From Paenibacillus xylanilyticus (GTDB lineage Bacteria; Bacillota; Bacilli; Paenibacillales; Paenibacillaceae), in the NCBI RefSeq assembly GCF_009664365.1, contig NZ_CP044310.1, forward strand, positions 3,545,001 through 3,609,000: a stretch of DNA of 64,000 bases, given 5' to 3'. Both the position numbers and the translations under genes were made by a program. Under the pieces are notes generated by a model. It had not been told where the DNA came from and ran no database searches. It saw only the letters and a list, made by a program, of their open reading frames with translations. Shown in pieces: positions 44,617 through 54,026 of this stretch (positions are counted from its first letter, which is position 1; every line of letters begins with the position of its first letter).

Positions 44617-45123
44617 ATGGATGTTTCATTATGTAAAGCTGATTTAAATGATGCAGTGACTATTCACAACATGAAAGTTAAAGCGTTTATGCCCTTGTTA
44701 GAAAGATATCAGGATTTTGAAACAAGCCCCGCCAATGAAACCTTAGAAAGAGTTATTACTCAAATCAATCAGTCTTTTACAGATTATTTCATCATCTATC
44801 ATTATGAAGTTGCCGTGGGCGGAATAAGAGTCGTCAAAAAAGAGAATCAGATCTATAGTGTTAGCCCCATTTTTATTCTCCCAGAACATCAAGGAAAAGG
44901 CATTGCTCAAAAAGTCTTTACAATCATAGAGCAGAAATATGATGATGCAAAGTCATGGAGATTAGGTACCATCTTGCAAGAGAAAGGAAACTGTTACTTG
45001 TATGAAAAGATAGGCTACAACAAGACGGGTGTAAACAAAGTAATTAACGATAAAATGACAATGGTATTTTATGAGAAGCACTTAAAAAGGAATAGCCATT
45101 GGATTAAGTTAACCGCCTTATAA
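44617..45123 (+). CDS. GNAT N-acetyltransferase
   Basis: A 168-residue GNAT-fold enzyme. The acetyl-CoA loop is LPEHQGKGIAQKVF (about residues 88-101) and the C-terminal part YLYEKIGYNKTG fits the fold. Acceptor unknown. AGGGGG lies eight bases before ATG 44617. Its last codons form the left arm of the terminator that follows. Confidence 0.87.
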   Translation: MDVSLCKADLNDAVTIHNMKVKAFMPLLERYQDFETSPANETLERVITQINQSFTDYFIIYHYEVAVGGIRVVKKENQIYSVSPIFILPEHQGKGIAQKVFTIIEQKYDDAKSWRLGTILQEKGNCYLYEKIGYNKTGVNKVINDKMTMVFYEKHLKRNSHWIKLTAL

Positions 45124-45139
45124 TGGGCGGTTAACTTTT
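45106..45139. terminator. Terminator overlapping gene end
   Basis: Stem AAGTTAACCGCC/GGCGGTTAACTT (45106-45117, 45126-45137), 12 bp perfect, with T4 after it. It overlaps the last codons of the acetyltransferase and may also serve the convergent CPBP gene. Confidence 0.8.
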
Positions 45140-45159
45140 GTATGAGCTCCCAAGCCCAC

Positions 45160-45879
45160 CTATTTCATAAATAAGGCACTGAAAATAAGAACATCCTGCA
45201 AGAAATGAATCGTCAGCGCCCAGAAGAAACCTTTCGTCTCTAACATTGATTTGGCTAAAAACCATCCGATAAACGCTGCCATGATTACACCCGCTATCCC
45301 GCCTGGATGTCCAAAATAATGAACGGCGCCAAAGATTGCAGCCGCCAGTCCTTGAGCTACATACGGGGACAAACCATATTTGCCTACAACAGCAACAAAT
45401 GAAAACCGAAAGATGATTTCTTCAGAAAAAGCATTCATTAGTGCAAACACAAGGATGAGGATAACACCGGGATACAGCTCCAGTCTCACGGTTTCCCCGT
45501 GCACCACTTGGAAGTAGATTACGATAGCGGTTACCAACGTAATGATGACCGCAAAGTTTAGACCTAAGTGTTTCCATGTCTCTGTTTCTTTCGGCTTAAT
45601 GCCGATCCACGGTTCGGGCCGAATTTTTCCATCTCGCTTTTTCAGATTTAAATACCTAAGCCCCCCCTTACCTGCCAACCCGTATACAATGCCAATCACA
45701 GTCACAGCTAATAACAAAACCGTAATCTGATAACTAATCTCCAGGTTGTATACATCGCTGTCGAAGATCTTTAATGGAAGAAGCGGACTGCTTCTAAACC
45801 ATAACAGGAGAGGTGCACAAACAACCACCACGATTGTGATCAAAAGAATGGGAATGAAGGCGAAGCGTTTTTTATTCAT
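45160..45879 (-). CDS. CPBP-family intramembrane metalloprotease
   Basis: A 239-residue membrane protein with about seven helices and the three CPBP (ABI) motifs: SEEIIFRFSF, AAIFGAVHYFGH and LTIHFLQDVLIF, which hold the glutamates and histidines of the intramembrane zinc site. Bacterial members process or protect against peptides and bacteriocins in some cases; here the role is unknown. It overlaps the upstream PadR gene by 8 bp, implying co-expression under that regulator. Confidence 0.88.
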   Translation of the reverse strand: MNKKRFAFIPILLITIVVVVCAPLLLWFRSSPLLPLKIFDSDVYNLEISYQITVLLLAVTVIGIVYGLAGKGGLRYLNLKKRDGKIRPEPWIGIKPKETETWKHLGLNFAVIITLVTAIVIYFQVVHGETVRLELYPGVILILVFALMNAFSEEIIFRFSFVAVVGKYGLSPYVAQGLAAAIFGAVHYFGHPGGIAGVIMAAFIGWFLAKSMLETKGFFWALTIHFLQDVLIFSALFMK

Positions 45880-46429
45880 TATATTCTCCCCCGTTTGGAT
45901 GACTTAACGTCTCTATTGCATGCTGGCACCATTCCGTGGTCATTCGAAGATATCTCTCCCCATAGTCCAGGGTTAACAACCAGAGCTGGGCTTGCTTGCT
46001 TTCCCCTTTAGGAACACTCGCTTTAATTCCTGCCAACATCTTGATGAGCTGCTCGTTAGCTGTTAATTCCTCTTCGAGAAAAGTGATGAGTTGCGGGATA
46101 TGACGTTCATCGGAAACAAAAAGCTTCATCAGCAGTTCGTTTCTCATTACGGGTTCTTCAGGTGGCAGAGCCAGCCAGGTATCAAGCTGGTCACATCCTT
46201 GCTCTGTAATGCCGTAGACAATTTTACGTCTCCCCGTCTCTGCTTCTTCCACCACCGAAACTGAGCCTTCTAACTGCAATTGTTTGATACTCTTATGAAT
46301 ATGTCCATACGATTCGTTCCAGAAAAGGCCGATGCTCTCCTTAGAAAACTTAACCAGCTCATAGGCGCTCATGGGCTTCAACCGAAGCAAGCCTAGAATC
46401 GCAAAGTGGGTGGTATTGATTCTTTTCAT
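45872..46429 (-). CDS. PadR-family regulator
   Basis: A 185-residue PadR-type repressor: N-terminal winged helix (NTTHFAILGLLRLKPMSAYELVKF) with the beta-wing GRRKIVYGITEQG, and a C-terminal helical dimerisation part. GGGAGGG precedes ATG 46429; a longer frame adds 16 residues with no family support. It overlaps the CPBP protease gene and probably controls it and itself through the palindrome upstream. Confidence 0.9.
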   Translation of the reverse strand: MKRINTTHFAILGLLRLKPMSAYELVKFSKESIGLFWNESYGHIHKSIKQLQLEGSVSVVEEAETGRRKIVYGITEQGCDQLDTWLALPPEEPVMRNELLMKLFVSDERHIPQLITFLEEELTANEQLIKMLAGIKASVPKGESKQAQLWLLTLDYGERYLRMTTEWCQHAIETLSHPNGGEYNE

Positions 46430-46448
46430 ATGCCCTCCCCGTTCACAA

Positions 46449-46504
46449 TGTATCTTTGAGATATATACAATTAGCATATTACTCCATTAAGATAAAGATT
46501 ACAA
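46449..46504 (-). promoter_or_regulatory. padR promoter and operator
   Basis: Minus-strand TTGTAA (46499-46504), 17-bp spacer, TAATAT (46476-46481). Directly downstream lies TGTAT-N11-ATACA (46449-46469) with an inner TATCT-N3-AGATA palindrome, close to the TGTAT/ATACA form bound by PadR-type repressors and placed over the start point. Confidence 0.65.
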
Positions 46505-46542
46505 TTCATTTCTAGCTATCTTTAATTCTGTTCTCCAATGCA

Positions 46543-46579
46543 AAAAAAAGGAGTCATTACCATAAGGTAACACCCCTTT
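46543..46579 (-). terminator. Terminator of 46609-47010 gene
   Basis: Imperfect hairpin on the minus strand (GAAAGGGGTGTTACC with a TTAT loop and the complementary arm) followed by T8, about 30 bp past the stop codon. Confidence 0.75.
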
Positions 46580-46608
46580 CGAGCTATAATAATGCAATAT
46601 GCCTATAA

Positions 46609-47010
46609 TCATTTTTGAGTGCTGCTTAACCCTTTTAATTCCATGCCTCTTGTAAAAAACACAATTCCAATAGCAGCAAACGTTACGTAATTACTTATCT
46701 TGGCTATTACTTCTTCATCATCCTCAGAATTGATCCAGAACAAAAGAACGAATGGTGATACTATCATTAACACTTTCATAGCTAACATAAATACATAATG
46801 TATTCTTTCCTTACGCAAATCCCCTTGTTTTGAGTTAATTTTAAAGCTGACTTTAGAAGAATCATAGATCGTTATTAATAGTGCGATAATGCTTGAATAT
46901 GCTGTTATTTTCAAACCAATCTCAATCCATGGAACAAAAGCCGCAACGGCGATGCCCAGATAAATCCCAGCAGCTAAGTAAAAAAGGTTAATCTTAATCT
47001 TTCTGTGCAA
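46609..47010 (-). CDS. Unrecognised small membrane protein
   Basis: A 133-residue protein with four probable membrane helices ([66 protein letters not shown]) and a charged central loop. I recognise no family. The start is a TTG at 47010 behind GGAGCGAGGGA. It is monocistronic with its own terminator. Confidence 0.65.
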   Translation of the reverse strand: MHRKIKINLFYLAAGIYLGIAVAAFVPWIEIGLKITAYSSIIALLITIYDSSKVSFKINSKQGDLRKERIHYVFMLAMKVLMIVSPFVLLFWINSEDDEEVIAKISNYVTFAAIGIVFFTRGMELKGLSSTQK

Positions 47011-47349
47011 AATCCCTCGCTCCTATCATATCAACTGTATATTTTACCATCATTATACAACAACAAGTGTTTGTTTACCTTTGTTTTATTAAACACCGTA
47101 GATGGGACATATTCAGTTCTCTACTTTGTGAAGAATCCATTTCTATGCAATTGCCACTTCTGGTTTTACCAATTCTTTTTGTGCCCAGTGTTGAGCACAA
47201 TGGACGAGTTCGTTTACACAGATTTCCATCGCTCAAAGACTTCATTTTGCCCCCTCTTTTTTCGATATATTAGGTACGGATTTAATTCAAATTTTAACTA
47301 TCAGGTTCTGAATTATATCTGTAGATTGACATACTTAGGGGGAACTGAA
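47011..47349. other. Intergenic region before chemoreceptor
   Basis: AT-rich, with an open frame on the plus strand that continues into the chemoreceptor but has unlikely composition and no ribosome binding site. I see no clear promoter, including no convincing motility-sigma promoter. Confidence 0.4.
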
Positions 47350-49110
47350 GTGAAAACAAAGATAGGATCCATTCTAAAAATGAGAACGTTAAGGGCTAAG
47401 TTAGTCTCTTTGTGCCTGGTTATACTTATCGTGCCCACAATCGTAATAGGGTTCAGTTCTTATACCGTTTCAAAAAATGAAATGAATGAATCCGGCAAGG
47501 CCGCACTTGAAAATAGTGTACGAATGGTCATTGGTATGATTAATCTCCTCAACGAGCAGGTAGAAAACGGAAGTTTAACATTGGAGCAAGCGCAGGAAAA
47601 GCTCCGCGTAGAACTGCTCGGTGAAAAGAATGCAGATAATAAACGGCCTGTAAAAAGTGAATATACTGTAGGGGAAACAGGATATCCATGGGCTGTTGGC
47701 AAGGATGCGCGTTCCGTAATGAACCCTTCAAATGAAGGTCAGGATTTGACAGATGTCGTTACAGAAGACGGCGTATATTTGGGGAAAGAGCTCGTTAGTG
47801 TTGGTACAGCCGGAGGCGGATTTGTCACCTACAAGTGGGCTCTACCTGGTACAGGTGAGGTAGAAACGAAAGTTTCATATGTTGAAATGGACCCGCATTG
47901 GGGATGGATCATCGGTTCCGGTGCCTACTTAAGTGAGTTTAACAGTGGTGCCACACAAGTTCTGTATCTTGTTCTTATCATTATGGCAGTGGCGGTTGTT
48001 CTAGGTTCCATTATCGTTAGCATCATCTCAGGACGTCTAACGAAGCCGATCCTTATGGTCGCTAAGCGATTGAAATCCGTTGCGGACGGGGACCTAACTG
48101 TTGAAGAAGTTAAGATGAAATCCAAGGATGAGATTGGTGAGCTTTCTCAGGACTTTAACCATATGATCAAAAACATGAGAACACTTATTAGTCAAGTTGA
48201 TCTCTCTACCAAACAGGTAGCCTCATCTTCCAAAGAGTTGACTCTTGGTGCGGAGCACACCAGTCAGGCAACGGAGAATATCACCATCTCGATCCAAGAA
48301 TCTGCAGCAGGTGCACAAGAGCAGCAAATGATGCTTCAACGGACAACCAACTCACTCGAGGAAATATCGATCGGGATTCAGCGAATAGCGGAAAGCTCAT
48401 CAACCATTGCCAATTCTTCTGTTGATGCGATGGAACTCGCGAACATAGGGGGTACAGCCGTAGAACATACGGCGAAGCAAATGAAGCTGATCAACAAGTC
48501 GGTTAATGAAACGGATGACGTCATGAGAATGCTGGATGAACGCAGCCAGCAGATCGGTACCATGCTGCATGCCATTACGGATATTGCGAAGCAGACGAAT
48601 CTTCTTGCTCTGAATGCCTCAATTGAAGCAGCCCGCGCAGGCGAAGAAGGCCGCGGTTTCTCGGTCGTTGCTGCTGAGGTGCGAAAACTTGCTGAACAAT
48701 CGAACCAGTCATCTGGCCAGATTTCGACGCTGATTCAAGATATGCGTACAGATATCGAACAATCGCTCCAAACGTTGAACCGAGTTAAACAGGACGTCGA
48801 CTCCGGCTTACAGATTGCTAATGAGACGGAACAACAGTTTAACAAAATCGTAGGGTCTACCAACTTTATCGCCCAGCAAACAGAGGAACTTGCCAGCGTT
48901 ACACAGCAGATCACGGCAAGCGTCCAGGAAATCACAGCGGGTCAAGAGCAAGTCTCCAATCTTGCACTTCAAGCTGCTGACAACTCCCAAAACATAGCTG
49001 CTTCGTCAGAAGAACAACTGGCTTCAATGGAACAAATTACGAGCCTAGCCACAACCTTGTCCGATATGTCTCAAAAGTTAGAGCGTTTGACGATTCAATT
49101 TAAGTATTAA
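47350..49110 (+). CDS. Methyl-accepting chemotaxis protein
   Basis: A 586-residue chemoreceptor. From the N-terminus: a membrane helix ([18 protein letters not shown], about 18-36), an extracellular single-Cache domain to about residue 195 ([20 protein letters not shown]), a second helix ([19 protein letters not shown]), HAMP, and a long helical signalling domain whose hairpin tip reads [21 protein letters not shown]. It relays a small-molecule signal to CheA/CheW. The GTG at 47350, seven bases after AGGGGG, is the likely start. The ligand cannot be inferred, though such single-Cache domains often bind organic acids. Confidence 0.92.
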   Translation: MKTKIGSILKMRTLRAKLVSLCLVILIVPTIVIGFSSYTVSKNEMNESGKAALENSVRMVIGMINLLNEQVENGSLTLEQAQEKLRVELLGEKNADNKRPVKSEYTVGETGYPWAVGKDARSVMNPSNEGQDLTDVVTEDGVYLGKELVSVGTAGGGFVTYKWALPGTGEVETKVSYVEMDPHWGWIIGSGAYLSEFNSGATQVLYLVLIIMAVAVVLGSIIVSIISGRLTKPILMVAKRLKSVADGDLTVEEVKMKSKDEIGELSQDFNHMIKNMRTLISQVDLSTKQVASSSKELTLGAEHTSQATENITISIQESAAGAQEQQMMLQRTTNSLEEISIGIQRIAESSSTIANSSVDAMELANIGGTAVEHTAKQMKLINKSVNETDDVMRMLDERSQQIGTMLHAITDIAKQTNLLALNASIEAARAGEEGRGFSVVAAEVRKLAEQSNQSSGQISTLIQDMRTDIEQSLQTLNRVKQDVDSGLQIANETEQQFNKIVGSTNFIAQQTEELASVTQQITASVQEITAGQEQVSNLALQAADNSQNIAASSEEQLASMEQITSLATTLSDMSQKLERLTIQFKY

Positions 49111-49133
49111 TTTTAATTCTTCTAGATCAAAAA

Positions 49134-49168
49134 AAGCAGCCGACCCCTTCTACTTTGGTCGGCTGCTT
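49134..49168. terminator. Bidirectional terminator
   Basis: Perfect 12-bp stem AAGCAGCCGACC/GGTCGGCTGCTT (49134-49145, 49157-49168) between convergent genes, with an A-run on the left. Confidence 0.8.
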
Positions 49169-49225
49169 TCTCCGTTTTAAACCGCGAGTGCATAACTCTC
49201 AGCAAACTACATTGATCAAGCTCGC

Positions 49226-50113
49226 TTATAATTCCAGATCTGCTGCCCGGGCGTTCGCTTCAACCTGCTCCGGACTTTTGCATCCTGGAATGACGCAGCT
49301 AACGGCTGGATGCTTCAGACACCAGGCAAGAGCCCACGAGGCCATGTCGACACCTTCAGGGACTTCGTTCTTCTGGATTTCAGTGACCAGCTGCAGTTTC
49401 TCATCGATCTCTTGACGCTCGCGTCCCTTTCTGACATTGTCATTGAACACTGCGCCTGGCTTGTACTTGCCACTCAGATAGCCGCTGGCCAGTGGGACTC
49501 TTGCGAGCACACCAAGGTCCTGCTCCTGACATGACGGGAATACCCTCTCCTCGGGCTTCTGGTCCAAACGGTTATATACGACCTGTATGGCCTTCGCGTT
49601 TAACTCGCTAGCCTTGCTCGTCTGATGCAGATTATCGTTGCTGCCAATGGAGATACCAAGATTTCGAATTTTACCGGCCTGTACCTGCTTGTCCAGCATG
49701 GTCCACAGCTCGTCGTTATCAAACACCTCATCTGATCCGGAATGGAACTGATACAGATCGATATAATCTGTTCTTAGGGCTTTCAGGGATTCTTCCAATT
49801 GAACACGGATCTGTTCCACGCTCCAGGCATTGGTCCAGTGATCATGCCACTGATGACCAAACTTCGATGCGATCACCCAATCCTCACGCCGGTCACGGGA
49901 TATAAAATCGCCGATAAAATTTTCCGACATATGGTGAGGTCCGTAACATTCTGCTGTATCAATCAAATTTATACCAAGTTCTTTGGCACGGTAAAGAATA
50001 TCATCGACTTCTTTCTGGGTATAGTCTTTACCCCAGTCCCCGCCAAACTGCCAGGTGCCCACACCTACGACGGATACATCCAGCTCGGTCTTGCCCAATC
50101 TTCTGTACTTCAC
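49226..50113 (-). CDS. Aldo/keto reductase
   Basis: A 295-residue NADPH-dependent aldo/keto reductase. The catalytic tetrad can be placed in NLIDTAECYG (Asp, Tyr), VIASKFGHQ (Lys) and LYQFHSG (His); the cofactor end reads SCVIPGCKSPEQVEANA. Substrate not assignable. The start is GTG 50113 (VKYRRLG, read as Met) behind GAGGTG; an ATG 11 codons earlier lacks a site. A cre-like motif lies about 65 bp upstream. Confidence 0.88.
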   Translation of the reverse strand: MKYRRLGKTELDVSVVGVGTWQFGGDWGKDYTQKEVDDILYRAKELGINLIDTAECYGPHHMSENFIGDFISRDRREDWVIASKFGHQWHDHWTNAWSVEQIRVQLEESLKALRTDYIDLYQFHSGSDEVFDNDELWTMLDKQVQAGKIRNLGISIGSNDNLHQTSKASELNAKAIQVVYNRLDQKPEERVFPSCQEQDLGVLARVPLASGYLSGKYKPGAVFNDNVRKGRERQEIDEKLQLVTEIQKNEVPEGVDMASWALAWCLKHPAVSCVIPGCKSPEQVEANARAADLEL

Positions 50114-50178
50114 TCTACTCACCTCGAGGTTTAATATGTTGGTCAAGTGACCGAATGGTACAATAGGAATTCAATTTC

Positions 50179-50192
50179 CGATAACGCTTTCA
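50179..50192 (-). promoter_or_regulatory. cre-like site upstream of aldo/keto reductase
   Basis: Minus-strand TGAAAGCGTTATCG matches the CcpA consensus except for its last base. The rest of 50114-50280 shows nothing else I can assign. Confidence 0.4.
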
Positions 50193-50280
50193 TAATAAAG
50201 GATAATTAACAAATTATCAATCTGAAGTATGTTTGTTTGTATATGCAGGAAGAACCCTCTCCAATGGATAGATTGAAGGG

Positions 50281-50350
50281 ATAATAAATAAAACCCCTTA
50301 GAAATTCATTGGATAAACGGCGCTTATTCCAATAACTTATCTAAGGGGTT
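50281..50350 (-). terminator. Terminator of alpha-glucosidase operon
   Basis: Outer stem AACCCCTTAG/CTAAGGGGTT (50292-50301, 50341-50350) encloses a second stem (ATTGGATAA against TTATTCCAAT). On the minus strand TTTTATTTATT follows. It ends the GH13 operon about 70 bp past the stop. Confidence 0.75.
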
Positions 50351-50418
50351 CACTTGCCTTGATGTCAGAAATTAGAGAGTGAAGTCTCTGTTTGCTTCAT
50401 TGGATACCTGTAGGAACA

Positions 50419-52092
50419 TCAGACTAATTCTTTATTGCTTAAACCAACGATCGTTTCATACGGCCGCAGCACCCTTGGCAGCTTGCTATCCTCATAGTTG
50501 GTCAGCCAGATCTCGGAGAAGTTAAGGCTACGCTCTTCTTCCTTAAGTTCTACAGCTTGATCAGAGAGATTGACTACGACCAGCACCTGCTCTTCTGCCA
50601 GAGTACGTGTATAAGCAAATACACTAGGATGTTCCGGCATAAGCAGCTCATAGATACCATATGTCAGCGTGTCGTGTTCTTTTCGCAGCTGAATCATTCG
50701 TTTATAAAAGTGAAGGATGGAACGCGGGTCCTGCAGCTGTTTCTCTACATTAATATGAACGTAATTATCATTCACCTTAAGCCACGGCGTACCATTGGTA
50801 AAGCCTGCTTGTTCTGCAGAAGACCACTGCATCGGCGTTCTGGAGTTATCGCGACTCGATGCCCAGATGATGTTCATGATTTCCTCATGCGACATCCCTT
50901 CTTCACGTTTAATCTGATATAGATTCCGGTCAGCTACGTCGTTATAGTCCTCTATGGAAGGATAAGCCACATTCGTCATACCTATTTCTTGTCCTTGGTA
51001 TATGAACGGAGTGCCCTGCATGAAAAAGTACATGGCTCCAAGAGCTGTTGAACTTTCATACCAATACTCCGCATCATTTCCCCAGGATGAAACTTTACGT
51101 GGCTGATCGTGATTTTCAATAAACAGTGCATTCCAACCGATGCCTTCCAGCGATTTTTGCCATTTGGTCAAGACGGTTTTCAGTTTGGGAACATCGAGCT
51201 GCCGGTCAGTGCTGTTTTTCCACAAGTCAAGGTGTTCGAATTGGAAGACCATATTAAATTTGCCTCTGACTTCACAGATCCAATCGTACAGATCTTCCTG
51301 GTCCTCTACTTTTACCCCATTGGCTTCCCCAACGGTGACCACGTCATATTTGGATAACGTTTCTTCTTTCATTTCCTGCAAGTAACGCTGAATTCCTTTG
51401 ACATTCATGTGCTTCTCAAAAGAAGAGATGTATTTAAAGCCTTCTTTGACTGGCATATCCAGCAGGCCCTCTTCTTTGTGGATATGGCTGATTGCATCGA
51501 CACGGAAACCATCAATACCTTTATCCAGCCACCAGTTCATCATTTCATATATGGATTTCCGTACGTTTTCGTTTGCCCAATTCAAATCCGGTTGTTTTTT
51601 GGAGAACAGATGAAGGTAGTACTGTCCGGAGACTTCATCATATTCCCAAGCAGAACCACCGAAGATGCTTTCCCAGTTATTCGGTTCTTCGCCATTCTTC
51701 CCATCTCTCCAGATGTACCAGTCCCGTTTCGGACTATCCTGCGAAGATCTCGATTCGATAAACCACGGATGTTCGTCACTGGTATGATTGATCACCAAGT
51801 CCATGATGAGTTTCATGCCACGGTGATGTACTTCTTTTAATAATTGATCAAATTCAGCCATCGTGCCGAATTCATCCATAATGGAACAGTAATCACTGAT
51901 ATCATAACCATTATCGTCGTTAGGTGACTTATACATCGGGCAGATCCATATCAGATCAATACCGAGGTCTTGAATATAATCCAGTTTTGAAATGATTCCC
52001 TTGATGTCGCCAATCCCATCCCCATTGGAATCCATAAAGCTTCTAGGATAGATTTGATACGCTACTGCTTCTTTCCACCATACTCTTTTCAT
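50419..52092 (-). CDS. GH13 alpha-glucosidase, maltase-like
   Basis: A 557-residue cytoplasmic GH13 enzyme of the oligo-1,6-glucosidase/alpha-glucosidase subfamily (AYQIYPRSFMDSNGDGIGDIKG). The catalytic Asp is in DGFRVDAISH, the acid Glu in VTVGEANG and the second Asp in FIENHDQPR. The residue after the nucleophile Asp is Ala, as in alpha-1,4-acting maltases, rather than the Val of isomaltases. ATG 52092 follows GAAGGA; the longer frame adds nine residues. It is the last gene of the importer operon, whose imported saccharide it probably splits to glucose. Confidence 0.88.
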   Translation of the reverse strand: MKRVWWKEAVAYQIYPRSFMDSNGDGIGDIKGIISKLDYIQDLGIDLIWICPMYKSPNDDNGYDISDYCSIMDEFGTMAEFDQLLKEVHHRGMKLIMDLVINHTSDEHPWFIESRSSQDSPKRDWYIWRDGKNGEEPNNWESIFGGSAWEYDEVSGQYYLHLFSKKQPDLNWANENVRKSIYEMMNWWLDKGIDGFRVDAISHIHKEEGLLDMPVKEGFKYISSFEKHMNVKGIQRYLQEMKEETLSKYDVVTVGEANGVKVEDQEDLYDWICEVRGKFNMVFQFEHLDLWKNSTDRQLDVPKLKTVLTKWQKSLEGIGWNALFIENHDQPRKVSSWGNDAEYWYESSTALGAMYFFMQGTPFIYQGQEIGMTNVAYPSIEDYNDVADRNLYQIKREEGMSHEEIMNIIWASSRDNSRTPMQWSSAEQAGFTNGTPWLKVNDNYVHINVEKQLQDPRSILHFYKRMIQLRKEHDTLTYGIYELLMPEHPSVFAYTRTLAEEQVLVVVNLSDQAVELKEEERSLNFSEIWLTNYEDSKLPRVLRPYETIVGLSNKELV

Positions 52093-52330
52093 TTGATGTA
52101 ATCCTTCTTTCTCAACCACGATATAAACTGCACCAATCGATCACACAAGGGCACTACGAGCGCAGTACCATCTTCCGATCGCCGTTATCCCCAGATTTTT
52201 TGAATCCCCTTCTCTAAGGGGAAAATCCGGTGATAAATGTGAACGCTTCGCTTCTCCAGATTGGTTCTGCCTCTCCGTTAACGTGTGTCTTTTAAGCAGT
52301 TTATATAGACTTTATTTATAGTATTATTCT
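52093..52330. other. Spacer between the two GH13 genes
   Basis: Non-coding. It holds a CCCCTT/AAGGGG hairpin near 52207-52222 without a T-run and, at 52251-52288, a 38-bp stretch that recurs with changes before the other GH13 gene. It may contain an internal processing site or promoter; none is clear. Confidence 0.4.
52251..52288 (-). repeat. Intergenic repeat copy 1 (upstream of maltase-like gene)
   Basis: Shares the blocks CTTCTCCAGATTG, TGCCTCTCCG and GTGTGT (plus-strand reading) with 53978-54014, in the same order and with near-identical spacing. Lies about 160 bp upstream of the GH13 start codon at 52092. Confidence 0.6.
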
Positions 52331-53959
52331 TTACGCATGCATAAGGTACATTCTCGCTTCATATGGACGCAGTTCGTTCAGAGGCAGTTCACCTGCATAA
52401 TTCGATATCAACAGCTGATTCGTCTCTGCCAAGTGTTCCTGAAGTGGGAGCTCGACCATATTTCCTTTAAAATTACATACAACAAGGACTTTTGTTCCGT
52501 TCAGCGTTCGGGTATAAGCAAACACCTCTGGATCATCCGGGAAAACCAGCTCATAATCTCCATACACAATCACTTCATGATCTTTTCTTAATTGGATTAA
52601 CTTCCGATAGTGATGAAATATGGATTCAGGGTTATTCAAATTGTCCTGGGCATGGATATCGGTATAGTTCGGATTCACCTTGATCCATGGTTCGCCACTT
52701 GTAAACCCAGCGTTATCGGAAGAATCCCACTGCATCGGTGTTCGCGCGTTATCGCGTCCCTTGGCGAAGATCGACTCCATCACGCTGCTTTCAGGATATC
52801 CTTTCCCCATTCTTTCTTTATAGAGATTGAGCAATTCAATATCCCGATAGTCTTCAATCGCATATTGAACATTCGTCATGCCTAGTTCTTCTCCCTGATA
52901 AATATAAGGTGTGCCTTGCATGCCATGAAGAAGGGTAGCCAGCATTTTAGCCGATTCAATTCTGTATTTTCCGTCATTTCCCCAACGGGAGACGATTCGA
53001 GGCAAGTCGTGGTTGTTCCAGAACAAGCTGTTCCAGGCATCGCCTTTGAGCTCTGTCTGCCATTTGGACAGCACTTTTTTCAATTCCAGCACATCCAAAG
53101 GCTTGAGATCCCACTTTCCTTTGCCTTCTTGTTCATCCAAGCCGATGTGTTCAAACTGGAACACCATTGAAAACTCGCTGCCGTCCGGGTTGCTGTACAG
53201 TTTGGCTATCTCAGGAGTAGCGCCCCACGTTTCTCCAACCGTTAGCAGATTTTCTGCTTTTTGAAACGTTTCCTTGCTAAGTTCCCTGATATATTTATGC
53301 AGATTGGGCCCATTCCCCGTAATCTTCGCATCCGGCTCTTTACCGATTAAGTCGATTACATCAAGTCTAAACCCGCCGACGCCCTTGTCGATCCACCAAT
53401 TGATCATATCGTAAATCTCTTGCCGGACTTTGGGGTTTTCCCAGTTCAGATCTGGCTGTTTTACGGAAAAGAGATGCAAATAATATTGCCCAATTTCAGG
53501 AACCCATTCCCAGGCTGAGCCACCAAATGTGGATCCTAAATCGTTCGGAGGCGTTCCTTCCACACCATCTCTCCAGACGTAGTAGTCATGGTACGGATTG
53601 TCTTTGCCTTTTTTGGCTTCTTGAAACCATGGATGTTCATCTGATGTGTGGTTCAATACCAGATCCATAATGATCCGAATATCTCGTTTGCCCGCTTCAT
53701 GAATTAACGATTCCATATCATCCAGAGACCCGAACATTGGATCGATATCCTGATAATCGGAAATGTCATACCCAAAGTCATCTTGAGGTGACTTGCAAAC
53801 AGGTGACAACCAGATCGCACCAATGCCGAGTTCTTGCAAATAATCAAGCCTTGACACAATACCCTTCAAGTCGCCGATTCCGTCTCCGTTACTATCTTGA
53901 AAACTCCGGGGATAGATTTGATATACAACGGTTTCTTTCCACCATTTTTTATTCTCCAT
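52331..53959 (-). CDS. GH13 oligo-1,6-glucosidase-like
   Basis: A 542-residue GH13 enzyme paralogous to the next gene (VYQIYPRSFQDSNGDGIGDLKG). The nucleophile Asp is in GGFRLDVIDL, the acid Glu in LTVGETWG, and the third acidic residue in FWNNHDLPR. The Val after the nucleophile is the mark of alpha-1,6-acting isomaltase or oligo-1,6-glucosidase enzymes. ATG 53959 lies nine bases after AAAGG. It follows the permease gene by about 70 bp in the operon. With its paralogue, both linkage types of alpha-glucosides could be handled. Confidence 0.88.
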   Translation of the reverse strand: MENKKWWKETVVYQIYPRSFQDSNGDGIGDLKGIVSRLDYLQELGIGAIWLSPVCKSPQDDFGYDISDYQDIDPMFGSLDDMESLIHEAGKRDIRIIMDLVLNHTSDEHPWFQEAKKGKDNPYHDYYVWRDGVEGTPPNDLGSTFGGSAWEWVPEIGQYYLHLFSVKQPDLNWENPKVRQEIYDMINWWIDKGVGGFRLDVIDLIGKEPDAKITGNGPNLHKYIRELSKETFQKAENLLTVGETWGATPEIAKLYSNPDGSEFSMVFQFEHIGLDEQEGKGKWDLKPLDVLELKKVLSKWQTELKGDAWNSLFWNNHDLPRIVSRWGNDGKYRIESAKMLATLLHGMQGTPYIYQGEELGMTNVQYAIEDYRDIELLNLYKERMGKGYPESSVMESIFAKGRDNARTPMQWDSSDNAGFTSGEPWIKVNPNYTDIHAQDNLNNPESIFHHYRKLIQLRKDHEVIVYGDYELVFPDDPEVFAYTRTLNGTKVLVVCNFKGNMVELPLQEHLAETNQLLISNYAGELPLNELRPYEARMYLMHA

Positions 53960-53977
53960 GTCATACAACCTTTCTAC

Positions 53978-54014
53978 CTTCTCCAGATTGATGTGCCTCT
54001 CCGGTAAGGTGTGT
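53978..54014 (-). repeat. Intergenic repeat copy 2 (upstream of oligo-1,6-glucosidase-like gene)
   Basis: Second copy of the intergenic element at 52251-52288, about 20 bp upstream of the GH13 start codon. The conservation in non-coding DNA contrasts with the clear divergence of the adjoining proteins. Confidence 0.6.
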
Positions 54015-54026
54015 TATAACCTCTCA

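Noticed and set aside
47005..47349. N-terminal extension of the chemoreceptor by 115 residues
   Set aside because: Composition is rich in Phe, Cys and Tyr and there is no RBS; GTG 47350 has a good RBS and starts just before the first membrane helix.
52200..52225. Intrinsic terminator between the GH13 genes
   Set aside because: The CCCCTT/AAGGGG hairpin has no T-run on either strand, so read-through of the operon is more likely.
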